Of a DNA stretch of 64,000 nucleotides, positions 35,304 to 44,540 are shown piece by piece. Numbering within the stretch: the stretch's first letter is position 1; every line of letters begins with the position of its first letter. The notes under the pieces were generated by a model that had not been told where the DNA came from, searched no databases, and saw nothing but the letters and a program-made list of their open reading frames with translations. This stretch comes from Deltaproteobacteria bacterium SG8_13 (GTDB lineage: Bacteria > Desulfobacterota > Desulfobacteria > Desulfobacterales > SG8-13), in the NCBI GenBank assembly GCA_001303025.1, contig LJNK01000006.1, forward strand, positions 27,510 to 91,509, given 5' to 3'. The position numbers and the translations under genes were made by a program.

Positions 35304-36819
35304 AACGGCGATTTCACCGACACGGGCGGAGGATTATCCGGAATGGTATCAGCAGGTGATCAGGGCTTCGGACCTGGCGGAGAGATCGCAGGTAAGGGGG
35401 TGCATGGTCATCAAACCCTGGGGTTACAGCCTCTGGGAAAACATCGTGCGGGAACTCGACGACATGTTTAAGTCGACCGGCGTGAAAAACGCTTATTTCC
35501 CATTGTTCATTCCACTGGGTTTTATGGAGAAAGAAGCAGAACACGTCGAAGGATTTGCCAAGGAGTGTGCGGTGGTCACCCACCACCGCCTGGAGAAAGG
35601 GCCGGAAGGTGGCCTCGTGCCCGCAGGGCCGTTAACCGAGCCGCTGGTGGTCAGGCCCACTTCGGAAACCATCATCGGCGATTCTTTTTCCCGGTGGGTG
35701 ACCAGCTACCGGGATCTGCCCATTTTGATCAACCAGTGGTGCAATATTGTCCGCTGGGAAATGCGCACCCGCATGTTCCTGAGAACCAGCGAATTTTTGT
35801 GGCAGGAAGGTCACAGTGCGCACGCCACCGAAGAAGAGGCCCTGGAGCGCACCCGTCTGATGCTCGACGTGTATGCGGATTTGGCCGAAAAATACCTGGC
35901 GATACCGGTACTGCGGGGCCTGAAAACACCTGCAGAACGGTTTCCGGGTGCTGTGGAAACCATGTGCATCGAAGCGATGATGCAGGACCGCAAAGCCTTG
36001 CAGGCCGGCACGTCTCACTTCCTCGGGCAGAATTTCGCCCGTGCTTCTGGAATCCGCTACCAGGACGCCAATGAGCAGGAACAGTACGCCTGGACGGTTT
36101 CCTGGGGGTTCTCCACACGCTCGATTGGCGGGGTGATCATGACCCACGGCGACGACGACGGCCTGATCCTGCCCCCCCGTATCGCTCCGGCGCACGTGGT
36201 GCTGATGCCCATCATCCGCAAGGACGATGATCGCCCCTCGGTATTGGAGTATACGAACCGATTGGCCCGGTCTCTTCAAGACAGGTTTTACCACCAGCGC
36301 CGCATCGCGGTGGAGGTCGACGATCGCGACATCGGCGGTGCGAGAGGCTGGGACTGGATCAAAAAAGGGATCCCGCTGCGTGTGGAAATCGGAACGCGGG
36401 ATATTGCCGCCAAATCGATTTTTCTTGGCCGAAGGGATCAATCGCACAAAGAAAGGATTTCGTTACAAACCGCTCGATTCGAGGCGGGAATCGCCGACCT
36501 GCTCGACGAAATCCAGCAGAACCTGTTCGATCGGGCCCTGGCATATCGGCAACAGCACACGGCGGTTATCAATAGCCGATCCGCTTTTGATGCTTATTTT
36601 ACACCGGATAACCTTGAGCAACCGGAAATTCACGGCGGGTTTGCCGTTTCCGGCTGGTGCGGCTCCAGCCGCTGCGAAGAGGCCATCAAGGAAAAACTCG
36701 GTGTAACGATTCGCTGTCTGCCGTTCGAGGGGCAGCTGGAAGCCGACCCTGCCGAAGGTCGATGTGTTTACTGCGAAAAACCGGCAAATACCCATGCGGT
36801 GTTTGCCAAAGCGTACTGA
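35281..36819 (+). CDS. proS: Prolyl-tRNA synthetase, archaeal/eukaryote-type
   Basis: Class II synthetase charging tRNA-Pro. The 512 residues follow the archaeal/eukaryotic form, not the long bacterial form. They begin ISPTRAEDYPEWYQQVIRASDLAE and go from motif 2 (RWEMRTRMFLRTSEFLWQEGHSAHAT) to motif 3 (WGFSTRSIGGVIMTHGDDDGLILPP) with no room for the roughly 180-residue INS editing domain. An extra C-terminal domain carries cysteines (SGWCGSSRCE and CVYCEKPA), a probable zinc site. GGGAG precedes the ATG. It overlaps the end of ispG. Editing of Ala-tRNA-Pro would then need a separate protein, and such a candidate is at 49677. Confidence 0.95.
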   Translation: MGKQKQAKTAISPTRAEDYPEWYQQVIRASDLAERSQVRGCMVIKPWGYSLWENIVRELDDMFKSTGVKNAYFPLFIPLGFMEKEAEHVEGFAKECAVVTHHRLEKGPEGGLVPAGPLTEPLVVRPTSETIIGDSFSRWVTSYRDLPILINQWCNIVRWEMRTRMFLRTSEFLWQEGHSAHATEEEALERTRLMLDVYADLAEKYLAIPVLRGLKTPAERFPGAVETMCIEAMMQDRKALQAGTSHFLGQNFARASGIRYQDANEQEQYAWTVSWGFSTRSIGGVIMTHGDDDGLILPPRIAPAHVVLMPIIRKDDDRPSVLEYTNRLARSLQDRFYHQRRIAVEVDDRDIGGARGWDWIKKGIPLRVEIGTRDIAAKSIFLGRRDQSHKERISLQTARFEAGIADLLDEIQQNLFDRALAYRQQHTAVINSRSAFDAYFTPDNLEQPEIHGGFAVSGWCGSSRCEEAIKEKLGVTIRCLPFEGQLEADPAEGRCVYCEKPANTHAVFAKAY

Positions 36820-36873
36820 TGAAACGCCGATGCCTGCGGTTTGAAGCCGCACCGTGGGGGACACAATCCGATA

Positions 36874-36900
36874 TGCCGGACTGCAGAACGGTGTCCGGCA
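36874..36900 (+). other. Hairpin between proS and rel
   Basis: TGCCGGAC (36874-36881) pairs perfectly with GTCCGGCA (36893-36900) over an 11-base loop in the 109-base gap before the Rel gene. No T-run follows, so it is more likely an RNA-stability or translation element than a terminator. Confidence 0.3.
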
Positions 36901-36928
36901 TCCGGTATGCCGTATCTATTTTCAATAC

Positions 36929-39073
36929 ATGATCCGCATCACCGACATCATTGACAAGGTCAGCGAGTACAGCCCCGGGGCGGATGCAAGCCTCATCGAG
37001 AGGGCCTATGTCTATTCCGCCCGCGTGCACGAAGGACAGGTGCGGCTTTCCGGAGAGCCCTACCTCATGCATCCGCTAGAAGTTGCAGGTATTCTCGCGG
37101 ACATGAACCTGGACGTTGTCAGTATCGCTGCCGGACTGCTGCACGATGTGCTTGAAGATACTCCTGCCGAACCTGAAGAAATTAAACAGCTGTTCGGCAC
37201 TGAGGTGCACCACATTGTCTCCGGTGTCACCAAACTGAGCAAGTTGCGTTTCAGCAGTTCTCAGGCGCGGCAGGCGGAAAGCATTCGCAAAATGCTGCTG
37301 GCGATGGCAGATGATCTGCGTGTGATTCTGATCAAACTGGCCGATCGCCTGCACAACATGCGAACCCTTCAGTTTCACCGCCAGGAGCGCAAGCGAAGAA
37401 AAATTGCGCAGGAGACTATGGATATCTATGCACCGATATCTGCGCGGCTGGGGATTTATTGGATCAAAAAAGAACTGGAAGACAGTTCCTTTCGGTACCT
37501 GATGCCGGACGAGTACGAAAAGATAAAAGCGCTGGTCAGTAAGGATCAGGCCGAACGGGAAAAATACGTCGAGACGGTCAAGAATACCATACGCAATAAA
37601 ATGAATGAGTCCCAGCTCAAATGTGAAATCCTGGGTCGCATCAAGAATTACTCCAGTATCTATTACAAAATGATCAGTCAAAGACTGGAGTTTGAAGATA
37701 TATACGACATCATCGCCTTTCGGATCATCGTCGACACGATCCCCAAGTGCTACGAAGCGCTTGGCCTCATTCACTCGCTCTGGAAACCGATTGACATCAA
37801 ATTCAAAGATTACATCAGCCGTCCGAAACCGAACATGTACCAGTCTCTCCACACGACGGTCTTCGGTCCGGTCAATGAGCGGATGGAAGTCCAGATTCGC
37901 ACCTGGGAGATGGACCGGGTGGCCAAATCCGGGATTGCCGCACATTGGTCCTACAAGGAAGGCGAGCAGTTCGATGATCGCATCGGCAGAACCTACGCCT
38001 GGATTCAGAACCTGCTGGAAAACCAGGAGAACATCAAGGACCCGGGCGAATTTCTGGAAAATGTGCGCATCGACCTTTTTCCGGATGAAGTCTACGTTTT
38101 CACCCCCGGGGGCGACATCAAAACGCTTCCCAAAGGCGCCACCCCTATCGATTTTGCGTACATGATCCACACAGAGGTGGGGCATCAGTGTGTCGGGGCC
38201 AAGGTGAACGGCCGGATGGTCCCTTTGCCCTACGAACTGCAAACCGGCGATGTCATTGAAATCGTCACCACCAAGAACCACCAGCCCAGCAAAGACTGGC
38301 TGAAATTTGTAAAGACCGTCAAGGCTCGCTCACGGATCCGGCAGTGGATCAAGTCCCAGGAGAAAGATCGCAGTTTGAGCCTGGGACGAGAAATGTGCGA
38401 AAAGGCTTTTCGCAAATACCGGCTCAACTTCAACACCCTGGTAAAAACCGAGGAGATGGAAAAGGTTGTAGAGCATTTTGGCTTTAAAACAGCCGAGGAC
38501 CTGGTTGCCAGTGTAGGCTACGGCAAGATCACACCTTTGCAGGTCGTTCGGCGGTTTACCGCCAGTGCCGAGGCCGAAGAGAGAGAACAGTCTATTTTCA
38601 ACAAGATTATCGGTCGGGTGCGCAAGAAAAAACCGAAAGGCGGGGTGGTCGTCAAAGGCGTGGAAGACATCCTGATTCGCTTCGGCAAATGTTGCCAACC
38701 GGTACCCGGTGATCCGATCGTAGGCTATATCACCAGGGGGTTCGGTGTCACCATACATCGAACCAGCTGTGTTAACGCGCTGAAAATGAACCCGGAACGG
38801 CAGATAGAAGTGGATTGGAGCTCCCAGAATTCAGAGACGTACCCGGTCAAAATCCGAATCCGATCGCATGATCGGGTAGGTCTGTTGGCCGACGTGGTCA
38901 GCAACATAAGTAAAAACGACGCGAACATCCTTACCGCCAAGACCGAAACCCTGGATAACAAGATGGTGCACAGTATATTTACCATCGATGTCGAAAACAC
39001 GGACCACTTGAACCGCGTGCTGACGGCCATCAAGAAAGTGAAGCACGTTCTGGAAGTGAAACGGATCGGCTAG
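36929..39073 (+). CDS. rel: Bifunctional (p)ppGpp synthetase/hydrolase, RelA/SpoT family
   Basis: Makes and degrades the alarmone (p)ppGpp. The 714 residues have an intact HD hydrolase domain (His-Asp at 72-73 in HDVLEDT, plus VHEGQVRLSGEPY). The synthetase domain has FEDIYDIIAFRII and the RPKPNMYQSLHTTV and EVQIRTWEMD blocks. A TGS domain follows (VYVFTPGGDIKTLPKGATPIDFAY), then a zinc-finger/helical region (RFGKCCQPVPGD) and a C-terminal ACT domain. Both catalytic halves look functional, so this is the Rel type. The ATG at 36929 lacks a good ribosome site but matches family N-termini. It follows ispG-proS on the same strand. Confidence 0.95.
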   Translation: MIRITDIIDKVSEYSPGADASLIERAYVYSARVHEGQVRLSGEPYLMHPLEVAGILADMNLDVVSIAAGLLHDVLEDTPAEPEEIKQLFGTEVHHIVSGVTKLSKLRFSSSQARQAESIRKMLLAMADDLRVILIKLADRLHNMRTLQFHRQERKRRKIAQETMDIYAPISARLGIYWIKKELEDSSFRYLMPDEYEKIKALVSKDQAEREKYVETVKNTIRNKMNESQLKCEILGRIKNYSSIYYKMISQRLEFEDIYDIIAFRIIVDTIPKCYEALGLIHSLWKPIDIKFKDYISRPKPNMYQSLHTTVFGPVNERMEVQIRTWEMDRVAKSGIAAHWSYKEGEQFDDRIGRTYAWIQNLLENQENIKDPGEFLENVRIDLFPDEVYVFTPGGDIKTLPKGATPIDFAYMIHTEVGHQCVGAKVNGRMVPLPYELQTGDVIEIVTTKNHQPSKDWLKFVKTVKARSRIRQWIKSQEKDRSLSLGREMCEKAFRKYRLNFNTLVKTEEMEKVVEHFGFKTAEDLVASVGYGKITPLQVVRRFTASAEAEEREQSIFNKIIGRVRKKKPKGGVVVKGVEDILIRFGKCCQPVPGDPIVGYITRGFGVTIHRTSCVNALKMNPERQIEVDWSSQNSETYPVKIRIRSHDRVGLLADVVSNISKNDANILTAKTETLDNKMVHSIFTIDVENTDHLNRVLTAIKKVKHVLEVKRIG

Positions 39074-39092
39074 GAGGGGCTCTGTCAGAGGC

Positions 39093-39284
39093 TTACGGCG
39101 CTTTTACCACCTGACCGGATCGGATACAACTGGTGCAGACCATCATCTTCACGGCTTTTCCTTCTCGCACCGTTCGCACCCGCTGAAGGTTCGGTTCAAA
39201 GCGGCGCTTGGTCACGTTGTGAGCGTGGCTGATGTTGCTGCCGACCATTGGTTTTTTACCGCATATTTCGCACATTTTCGCCAT
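39093..39284 (-). CDS. rpmB: 50S ribosomal protein L28
   Basis: Ribosomal protein of 63 residues starting [20 protein letters not shown], with [15 protein letters not shown] and a C-terminal CTSC pair, so it is the zinc-binding form. AAGGAG lies six bases before the ATG. The frame stays open for 84 codons upstream, but that stretch is not L28-like. It converges on the rel gene with an 18-base gap and lies downstream of bamD. Confidence 0.95.
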   Translation of the reverse strand: MAKMCEICGKKPMVGSNISHAHNVTKRRFEPNLQRVRTVREGKAVKMMVCTSCIRSGQVVKAP

Positions 39285-39438
39285 GTTGTACTCCTTGCTG
39301 CTGCCGGGAGCAAGCGCCGGCCAGCAGGTTGATATCGTGGCCTGAAACATCGGCCATTCATCGTCATGATTATCGCCGATCGGATACCCGAAGCCGGCAT
39401 TGATATCGTAAAACATCCGTTGTGTAAAGCGTTTTTTC

Positions 39439-40122
39439 TCAGGGTGTGGAAGACAGCGGGACCAGGCGGGCCTCACATTTGGTGATATATTGCATGGCCT
39501 CCCGGTGAAACCCCACATCCGGATATGCGGTGACAACGGCCTGAAAACGTTTCAATGCGGCCTGGTAGTGCTTGCTTTTGTAATAAAACCGAGCGATATA
39601 GAACTCGTTTCCGGCAAGGTTTTTCAGGCACCGGTTGATGTGGTCGTCCGCCCTCTCCGCGTATATGGAATCCGGATACTGCAGGCGCAGTTGCCGGAAT
39701 GTCTCCAACGCCTTGCGGGTGGAACTCTGGTCCCGGTCGATGGTCGCGATCTGGTCGAAATAGCAACGTCCAATCTGGTAGATGACGTACGGTCGCGCCT
39801 CGTTTCCGGGATGAAGCTCGGCAAATTCCTCATAAGCACTGATGGCGTCTTCGTATTGTTCCAAATGGTAATATGAGTCGCCAATTTTCAGCTCTGCTTC
39901 CGTAACGTGTTTGCTGAAGGGATACCAGTCTTTCAGCTGAGTGAAAGCTTCCAGCGCAACTTTGTATTCCCCCTTCTCGTAAGCCTGCGCACCTCTTTGC
40001 AAAAGGATTTCGACCGCCTCGACTTCCGGTTCTGTCGATCGAAAGAGCGAGCAGCCCGCAACCAGCGAGACGGCAGCCACCATCGACGTCAGCATCATTG
40101 CAAGCCGAATCTGTTTCAACAT
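39439..40122 (-). CDS. bamD: Outer-membrane assembly lipoprotein BamD
   Basis: Essential lipoprotein of the BAM complex that inserts beta-barrel proteins into the outer membrane. The 227 residues begin with a lipoprotein signal and lipobox LVAGC (Cys24). TPR-type repeats follow: [57 protein letters not shown] and [21 protein letters not shown] lies just before the ATG. Length and repeat pattern match BamD rather than YbgF. It sits between trxA and rpmB on the same strand. Confidence 0.92.
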   Translation of the reverse strand: MLKQIRLAMMLTSMVAAVSLVAGCSLFRSTEPEVEAVEILLQRGAQAYEKGEYKVALEAFTQLKDWYPFSKHVTEAELKIGDSYYHLEQYEDAISAYEEFAELHPGNEARPYVIYQIGRCYFDQIATIDRDQSSTRKALETFRQLRLQYPDSIYAERADDHINRCLKNLAGNEFYIARFYYKSKHYQAALKRFQAVVTAYPDVGFHREAMQYITKCEARLVPLSSTP

Positions 40123-40255
40123 TTTTCTCCGGGGTGACGATACGCGGCGGCGATGAATCCTTTCCGGACCATCGCCGCGGTCTGAAGCAAAGCAAACGTT
40201 GTGTTGATTGATGATGGAGTGACCGGATACCGGCAGAAAGTGGTCAGAATATAGG

Positions 40256-40582
40256 TCACAGCGCTTTGGCGATAACCTCTTCGAGTTTCGACTTGGCGAC
40301 CATTCCGGTGATCTGATCCACCACGTTTCCGCCTTTGAAAAGGATCAATGTAGGTATAGCTTTGATGCCGTATTTCCCGGGGGTGACGGGGTTATTGTCG
40401 ACATTGCATTTCATAAAATGGATCTTATCGCCGTAGTCGTTGGCAAGTTCCTGGACTACCGGGCCGATCGCCTTGCAGGGTCCGCACCACGGCGCCCAAA
40501 AATCAACCAGAACCGGCTTGTCCGACTGCAGCACATCACTTTCAAAACTTCCATCTTCGATCTCCCTGATGCCATCTCCCAT
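40256..40582 (-). CDS. trxA: Thioredoxin
   Basis: Small cytosolic dithiol reductase. The 108 residues have the active site WCGPCK (Cys33, Cys36), the cis-proline block IKAIPTLILFKGG and the fold-typical KPVLVDFWA strand. I chose the ATG at 40582, preceded by AAAGGA; upstream in-frame codons lie beyond the promoter and are not translated. The promoter is a perfect consensus. Confidence 0.96.
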   Translation of the reverse strand: MGDGIREIEDGSFESDVLQSDKPVLVDFWAPWCGPCKAIGPVVQELANDYGDKIHFMKCNVDNNPVTPGKYGIKAIPTLILFKGGNVVDQITGMVAKSKLEEVIAKAL

Positions 40583-40615
40583 GAACGTGGTCCTTTCTAA
40601 TAAATAATTTTGCCA

Positions 40616-40644
40616 ATTATAGTGATACCTCCAGATGTTGTCAA
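40616..40644 (-). promoter_or_regulatory. Consensus promoter of trxA
   Basis: On the minus strand TTGACA (40644-40639), exactly 17 bases, then TATAAT (40621-40616): both hexamers are perfect. The predicted leader is about 27 bases. It is the best promoter match in the window. Confidence 0.85.
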
Positions 40645-40815
40645 CCTCGCAGAACGGGCGGCTCTTCAGTGTTTTGCGGGATTCTTGTCCGCAGCTTCCG
40701 TGTGCAATTCCGGCCGGCATACCGGTTTCGATGCCCTTGATCGCGGGCCGGGCGATTGAAAACAGACGGGTTTCAGTGTATGGAGGACTGGATCATTTCG
40801 ATCGGGGGACGGCAG

Positions 40816-41616
40816 ATGAAATCCAGAATTCGCATCGGTGCACTGATTTCCGGAACCGGAACCAACTTGCAGGCAATTCTGAAGGCCTGCGACCGGGGGG
40901 AAATTGACGGCCAGGTGGTATTCATCGGATCCGACAACCCGGAGGCTGCCGGTCTGCAGATGGGCCGGCAAGCCGGCATCGCCACCATTGTCGTCGATTA
41001 CGACGCCATTGAACGGGGTTTTCGCGCGGATCCAGACCAGATGAAAATCCCACCGGATTTTCATATCGATGATATCCGCCGCAAGCAACATCTTTTTCCT
41101 CCCGATGCCGAGCGACACAGAGTCGTTCAATTTCTGACCGGCCGATCCATTGCCGAAGACCAACTGCTACGGCAGATGCAGGCCCATCCGTTCGACTTGC
41201 TCGTCTGCGCCGGTTTCATGCGCGTTCTGACCCCGTATTTTATCGACCGCGTCAATATCGATCCGAACCGGCCGCGGATCATGAACATCCATCCCGCCCT
41301 GCTGCCGGCCTTTCCCGGAGTCGACGGATATGCCGATACGTTTCGCTATGGATGCAAAATCGCCGGGTGTACGGTCCACTTTATCGATTACGGCGAAGAC
41401 ACCGGGCCGATCATCTCCCAGCGGGCTTTTGCGATTAGAGACGACGATACCCTCGAGTCGGTGAAAAAGAAGGGATTGGCGCTGGAGTGGGAGGTCTTCC
41501 CGCATTGCATTCAGCTCTTTGCCCGGGGACGACTCCGATTGGCAAGGCGCTCTTTCGAGCTGGCGGGAGGCGTTCAATTTGAACGGACGGTGGTCAACAT
41601 CCTGCCGGCTGGATGA
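40816..41616 (+). CDS. purN: Phosphoribosylglycinamide formyltransferase (long form)
   Basis: Transfers formyl from 10-formyl-THF to GAR in purine synthesis. The 266 residues show ALISGTGTNLQAIL, AGFMRVLTPYF, the catalytic MNIHPALLPAFPGVDGY, TVHFIDYGEDTGPII with the catalytic aspartate, and a closing region. Compared with the usual 190-215 residues there is an insertion of about 50 residues (roughly 75-125) between VVDYDAIERGF and AEDQLLRQM. It does not look like a frameshift because the frame is continuous and the flanks align. The start is ATG 40816, after GGGGGACGG; an ATG 12 codons earlier is possible. Confidence 0.85.
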   Translation: MKSRIRIGALISGTGTNLQAILKACDRGEIDGQVVFIGSDNPEAAGLQMGRQAGIATIVVDYDAIERGFRADPDQMKIPPDFHIDDIRRKQHLFPPDAERHRVVQFLTGRSIAEDQLLRQMQAHPFDLLVCAGFMRVLTPYFIDRVNIDPNRPRIMNIHPALLPAFPGVDGYADTFRYGCKIAGCTVHFIDYGEDTGPIISQRAFAIRDDDTLESVKKKGLALEWEVFPHCIQLFARGRLRLARRSFELAGGVQFERTVVNILPAG

Positions 41617-41626
41617 CCGTTGCCGA

Positions 41627-42382
41627 TCAGAGATAACGGCGGCCACCGACATACCGTTTTCGGTAGTAGCCGCTGGCCAGAGACCCCACACGGATATATT
41701 TGCCCCGCCCGGGGGCATGAATAAAGCGATTTTCGCCGACATAGATCCCTACGTGAGAAACCCGCTCACCGCCGGAGGTGGCGAAAAAGACCAGGTCGCC
41801 CCTGACCAGTTCCCGCCGTCCGACGGGTGTTCCGGCATACCACTGTTGCCGGGATGTTCGAGGAAGATCGAGGCCGTTGAGCTGATAGACGGTCATGGTC
41901 AAGCCGCTGCAGTCAAATCCCTCATCCCGTGAATCCCCGCCCCACTTGTACGGAATACCAATAAAACTTCTGGCTGTGTGGACAAGTTCTCCACGCAGGT
42001 CCCCCTCGATAGCAGCCATCTGAGGGCTGACCACATAATATTCATCAATGATACCGCGGGCTTGAAGAAATCCGGCCTCTCTGCGGGCGGTTTCGCGGGT
42101 GGAGTAGTTGCCGAACCGGACTTTGTATAACCCGGATGGGTCGATATAATGGTAGGCATTCAAACCCTGCCGCTGTAATTTCTCCGTCAGGCGTACGGCA
42201 TTGTCCAGATCCTGGAACGCACCGACCTGAACGGCAAATCGGACTTTTTTCAGATGTTTGTAAGGATAGATGGTTTCAGGCTGCGGCGGGATCGTCCTGA
42301 CGGCAGAGCAGGCGCCGAGTAGCAAAAGGATTGCGCAGAACACGGTGAAGGTGATGCAGCGGTTGCCAGCGATTCCAACCAT
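41627..42382 (-). CDS. SPOR-NlpC/P60 lipoprotein, probable murein endopeptidase
   Basis: The 251 residues start with a lipoprotein signal and lipobox LLGAC (Cys25). A SPOR domain follows at about 48-115 (FAVQVGAFQDLDNA, YKVRFGNYSTRETA), which in other proteins binds denuded septal peptidoglycan. A C-terminal NlpC/P60 domain holds Cys158 (FDCSGL), His210 (SHVGIYVG) and His222 as the likely catalytic set. It probably cuts peptide cross-links in the periplasm, perhaps at division sites. The ATG lies three bases after the stop of the TraB gene, so it is coupled. It converges on purN. Confidence 0.88.
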   Translation of the reverse strand: MVGIAGNRCITFTVFCAILLLLGACSAVRTIPPQPETIYPYKHLKKVRFAVQVGAFQDLDNAVRLTEKLQRQGLNAYHYIDPSGLYKVRFGNYSTRETARREAGFLQARGIIDEYYVVSPQMAAIEGDLRGELVHTARSFIGIPYKWGGDSRDEGFDCSGLTMTVYQLNGLDLPRTSRQQWYAGTPVGRRELVRGDLVFFATSGGERVSHVGIYVGENRFIHAPGRGKYIRVGSLASGYYRKRYVGGRRYL

Positions 42383-42385
42383 GGT

Positions 42386-43531
42386 TTACATGACTTTTAC
42401 CATCAGCGGGATGGCAATGAATGTGCCTGCAGAACTGCCCAGGTTCGTGAATACGACCACCAGCAGGATGCGGGTGATCTTGTTTCTCCAGAATCCGCGA
42501 AACGAATGGATGTCCTCCTGGAGATTTTCGAAATCGATGACTTTCGGTTTGCGGGAAAAGGCCTCCACCAGCCCGGACACCCAGCCGGCGGCGATCATGG
42601 GATTCAGGGACGTCAACGGAGCCGCCAGAACCGAGGAGACGATCGTGAGCGGGTGCGCCAGGGCGAGCAGTGCTCCGAGACCGGCCAGCAGCCCGTTTGC
42701 CAGCAGCCACCAGGCGATCATGTGCGATCCGGTTTCGGTTCCTCCGTGATAGAAACCCGAAAGTACCAGTAACAGGATACCGAACGGGAAGATCCATTTG
42801 ATCCATTTGATCGATTTCGACGGAGGGGGCAGTTGCTCCAGGCTCGAAATATCCGTTTCGGTTTTCCAGTATGCCTTGATGCCGGGCACATGGCCGGCCC
42901 CCACAACGGCAACGATGCGTTCGCCGGGTGCCGTGCGAATCTTGTGGGCCAGATAGCGATCGCGCTCATCGATGAGAACATGGCGAACGACCGGAAGCGA
43001 CCGGCCAACGTCTGCCAGAAGGCTTTCCAGCACGTCTTCCTGTTTCATCCTTTCTACTTCTTCCGCGCTGAGATCATCCACTTTTCCAAGGGAGAAAACC
43101 AGCTGCGCGATAAGCTTGATCTTGTCCCAGAGGTTCATAATCCGCCAGGCCCTGGCCAGCGTCGTGCGCACATCCCGGTCCGCCAGATGAACTTGGGCTC
43201 CAACGGATTCGGCACTTTCGATGGCCTGGATCATTTCCTGGCCGGGTCGAATGTCGAGTTTTCTTGCAATCCTTTTCTGAAACGAAGCCAGCAGTAAATT
43301 CGACAGGAGCAGAAAGGCCTTCTTTTCCCGGATCACTTTGACGATGTCCATATTCTGCCAGGAGTCCTTGTGGCGCATCGAATGGTAGCGTGATTCACAA
43401 AGCTCCACACAGACCGTGTCAGGTTTTTCGCGTTCGATCACTTCAGCCACCAGCCGGGTGCTTTCGTGCGACACGTGAGCGGTACCCAGCAAAGTGATCT
43501 GCCTGCCCTCGATTTCAAGATGATGGATCAT
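42386..43531 (-). CDS. TraB/PrgY family membrane protein
   Basis: Member of the TraB/PrgY superfamily, related to the TIKI and EreA-type metalloprotease-like fold; PrgY in enterococci limits a peptide pheromone. The 381 residues show the family motifs LLGTAHVSHES near the N-terminus and VVGAGHVPGI near residue 217. A C-terminal membrane part has several hydrophobic helices (from about FPFGILLLVLSGFY to the end). The substrate here is unknown; a role in peptide processing at the membrane is plausible. It precedes the SPOR-NlpC/P60 gene by three bases and is divergent from the MoxR operon. Confidence 0.85.
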   Translation of the reverse strand: MIHHLEIEGRQITLLGTAHVSHESTRLVAEVIEREKPDTVCVELCESRYHSMRHKDSWQNMDIVKVIREKKAFLLLSNLLLASFQKRIARKLDIRPGQEMIQAIESAESVGAQVHLADRDVRTTLARAWRIMNLWDKIKLIAQLVFSLGKVDDLSAEEVERMKQEDVLESLLADVGRSLPVVRHVLIDERDRYLAHKIRTAPGERIVAVVGAGHVPGIKAYWKTETDISSLEQLPPPSKSIKWIKWIFPFGILLLVLSGFYHGGTETGSHMIAWWLLANGLLAGLGALLALAHPLTIVSSVLAAPLTSLNPMIAAGWVSGLVEAFSRKPKVIDFENLQEDIHSFRGFWRNKITRILLVVVFTNLGSSAGTFIAIPLMVKVM

Positions 43532-43694
43532 ATAGCGGTTGTTTCTTGCCGGTAATGATAGTATAAAACGGTTCCACTCGTGTTTGCGTTTTCCGGTTCA
43601 GTGAACACCGGCAGATGATTCACGAAACAAAAGAATAAACCATTCAGGCGAGTCTTTCAAGGTTGAACATAGAAGCCTGCCGGGAGGCGTGCGG

Positions 43695-44540
43695 ATGGAG
43701 GAGACACTGGTGGAGGAAGCCAATGGTTACCGGATAGCCAGGCAACCTTTCTACCTGCCCACCGGAGACGAGTTCCGTTTGTTCCAGGCAGCCTGCAACG
43801 CACGGCTGCCGGTGATGCTCAAAGGGCCCACCGGATGCGGAAAAACCCGCTTTGTCGAGTATATGGCCCACCGTCTCAATCGTCCCCTCATCACCGTTTC
43901 CTGCCACGAGGATCTGTTTGCTTCCGATTTGATCGGCCGCTATCTGCTCAAAGGGGATGAAACCGTCTGGGTGGATGGACCGCTGACGCGTGCGGTTCGA
44001 CTGGGGGCGATCTGCTACCTTGATGAGGTGGTGGAAGCCCGCAAGGACACAACGGTGGTGATCCATCCGCTGACAGACGACCGAAGGGTCCTGCACATCG
44101 ATCGGAAGGGCGAAATGCTGCAGGCTCATCCGAATTTCCTGATGGTGATTTCCTTCAATCCCGGCTACCAGTCGATCCTGAAAGACCTGAAGCAGAGCAC
44201 CCGGCAACGCTTCGTGTCCCTGGAATTCGGCTATCCGGATCCGGAAACGGAAGCCCGAATCGTTGCCCACGAGGGCGGAGTGGATCAGCAGACGGCAATG
44301 CGGTTGGTTTCTCTGGCAGGTAAGATCCGCGGCATCCGCGACCATGGACTCACGGAAGGGGCCAGCACCCGCCTGCTGATTTATGCGGCCAAACTGGTTC
44401 ATAACCAGACGCCGGAGCGCGAGGCATGTCGGACAGCGATCAGCCTGCCACTTACCGACGATCGGCGCTTGCAGGAAACCCTGGACGACCTGATCGACGA
44501 TTTCTTTGCCGGTGATGGACCTGAAAACAACAACGCCTGA
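43695..44540 (+). CDS. MoxR/CbbQ-type AAA+ ATPase
   Basis: AAA+ ATPase of the CbbQ/NorQ branch, which works with a VWA partner to remodel or insert metal or ligands in target enzymes. The 281 residues have Walker A GPTGCGKTRF near residue 47, Walker B ICYLDEV, sensor-type VISFNPGYQS and an arginine-finger-like KQSTRQRFVSLEF. The ATG at 43695 has GGGAGG seven bases upstream. The end overlaps the VWA gene by 26 bases. CbbQ and NorQ lie beside Rubisco or nitric-oxide reductase genes; neither is present here, so the target is unknown. Confidence 0.9.
   Translation: MEETLVEEANGYRIARQPFYLPTGDEFRLFQAACNARLPVMLKGPTGCGKTRFVEYMAHRLNRPLITVSCHEDLFASDLIGRYLLKGDETVWVDGPLTRAVRLGAICYLDEVVEARKDTTVVIHPLTDDRRVLHIDRKGEMLQAHPNFLMVISFNPGYQSILKDLKQSTRQRFVSLEFGYPDPETEARIVAHEGGVDQQTAMRLVSLAGKIRGIRDHGLTEGASTRLLIYAAKLVHNQTPEREACRTAISLPLTDDRRLQETLDDLIDDFFAGDGPENNNA

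Noticed and set aside
36854..36928. 25 extra codons upstream of the rel ATG at 36929
   Set aside because: They cover the proS-rel hairpin and are unlike Rel N-termini.
39285..39536. 84-codon upstream extension of rpmB
   Set aside because: L28 starts at [10 protein letters not shown] with AAGGAG six bases upstream; the extension overlaps the bamD end and has no similarity.
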